Source of the DNA: Nitrosovibrio sp. Nv4
GTDB taxonomy: Bacteria; Pseudomonadota; Gammaproteobacteria; Burkholderiales; Nitrosomonadaceae
Assembly (NCBI GenBank): GCA_945860135.1
Contig: CAMAPK010000011.1
Coordinates: 1 to 58,807, forward strand
Length of the DNA stretch: 58,807 nucleotides
Reading direction: 5' to 3'
Made by a program: the position numbers and the translations under genes. Position 1 is the first letter of the stretch. The number at the start of each line of letters is the position of its first letter. The notes below the pieces were generated by a model that saw only the letters and a program-made list of their open reading frames with translations, had not been told where the DNA came from and searched no databases. This document shows positions 58,752 through 58,807 of this stretch, piece by piece.

Positions 58752-58807
58752 ATGAAAAAGAAACTGATTGCACTGGCAGTAGCTGGTGCGCTCGCGGCCC
58801 CGGTGAT
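58752..58807 (+). CDS. start of a porin-like outer membrane protein (cut by window end)
   Basis: Only the first 18 codons are seen: MKKKLIALAVAGALAAPV, a classical signal peptide start of Gram-negative porins in betaproteobacteria. AAAGGAG stands upstream. The rest lies outside the window, so the class is a guess from the signal sequence. The 278-bp gap before it contains a small hairpin (TGTTGC/GCAACA near 58559) and no gene. Confidence 0.6.
   Translation, partial: MKKKLIALAVAGALAAPV

Overview
The window looks like chromosome of a betaproteobacterial ammonia oxidiser (Nitrosomonadaceae, Nitrosomonas or Nitrosospira type). The main reasons are a copper nitrite reductase NirK (54608-55687) and an Rh50-type ammonium channel (34659-35861). 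Betaproteobacterial gene clusters (hfq-hflX-hflKC-DUF2065-hisZ-purA, ilvBHC-psd-pssA-leuA) and a lysine/alanine/proline-rich histone H1-like protein agree with this. The family assignment is an inference from gene content; no 16S or amoA lies here. I see no rRNA, tRNA, IS element, prophage or CRISPR array, and almost all the DNA is compact housekeeping sequence.

Layout: 0.3-4.4 kb (minus) corA, ppx, phoU, rpiA. 4.5-7.7 kb (plus) ilvA and a beta-barrel porin. 7.8-11.4 kb a GNAT gene, then an aldolase/short-chain dehydrogenase fusion followed by mtnA. 11.4-17.9 kb (minus) hfq, hflX, hflK, hflC, a DUF2065 gene, hisZ, purA. 18.2-19.9 kb (minus) a di-heme peroxidase and rppH. 20.2-22.5 kb (plus) proS and a lytic transglycosylase. 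22.6-29.8 kb (minus) ilvB, ilvH, ilvC, psd, pssA, leuA and a TlpA-like thioredoxin. 30.3-32.7 kb (plus) rpsO-pnp, convergent with dksA. 33.8-35.9 kb (plus) a His-rich membrane-anchored protein and Rh50. 36.0-45.6 kb (minus) a hypothetical membrane protein, folD, aceE, aceF, nadD, rsfS, rlmH, maf, rng. 45.8-58.8 kb (plus) HMG-CoA lyase, a three-gene MNIO/DUF692 RiPP operon, nrdA-nrdB, the histone H1-like gene, nirK, trpG-trpD-trpC and the first codons of a porin.

The most unusual locus is at 46865-48901. A secreted small protein with three Cys-Gly motifs and two canonical EF-hand loops is followed by a DUF692 multinuclear iron oxidase and a DUF2063 partner. This is the gene plan of the bufferin/HvfABC copper-binding RiPP systems, but with the Cys core joined to a calcium-binding-type EF-hand pair. 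A copper-binding RiPP would make sense in an organism with a copper nitrite reductase in the same window and, by inference, copper ammonia monooxygenase elsewhere.

A second unusual locus is the aldolase-dehydrogenase fusion next to mtnA (8320-11376). It suggests a DHAP-shunt-like salvage of 5'-methylthioadenosine or 5'-deoxyadenosine by-products rather than rhamnose catabolism. Candidate regulatory signals include a pair of NrdR-like boxes upstream of nrdA, inverted repeats upstream of ilvA and nirK, and several strong intrinsic terminators. All functional calls rest on reading motifs and family resemblance by eye; no database search was run.
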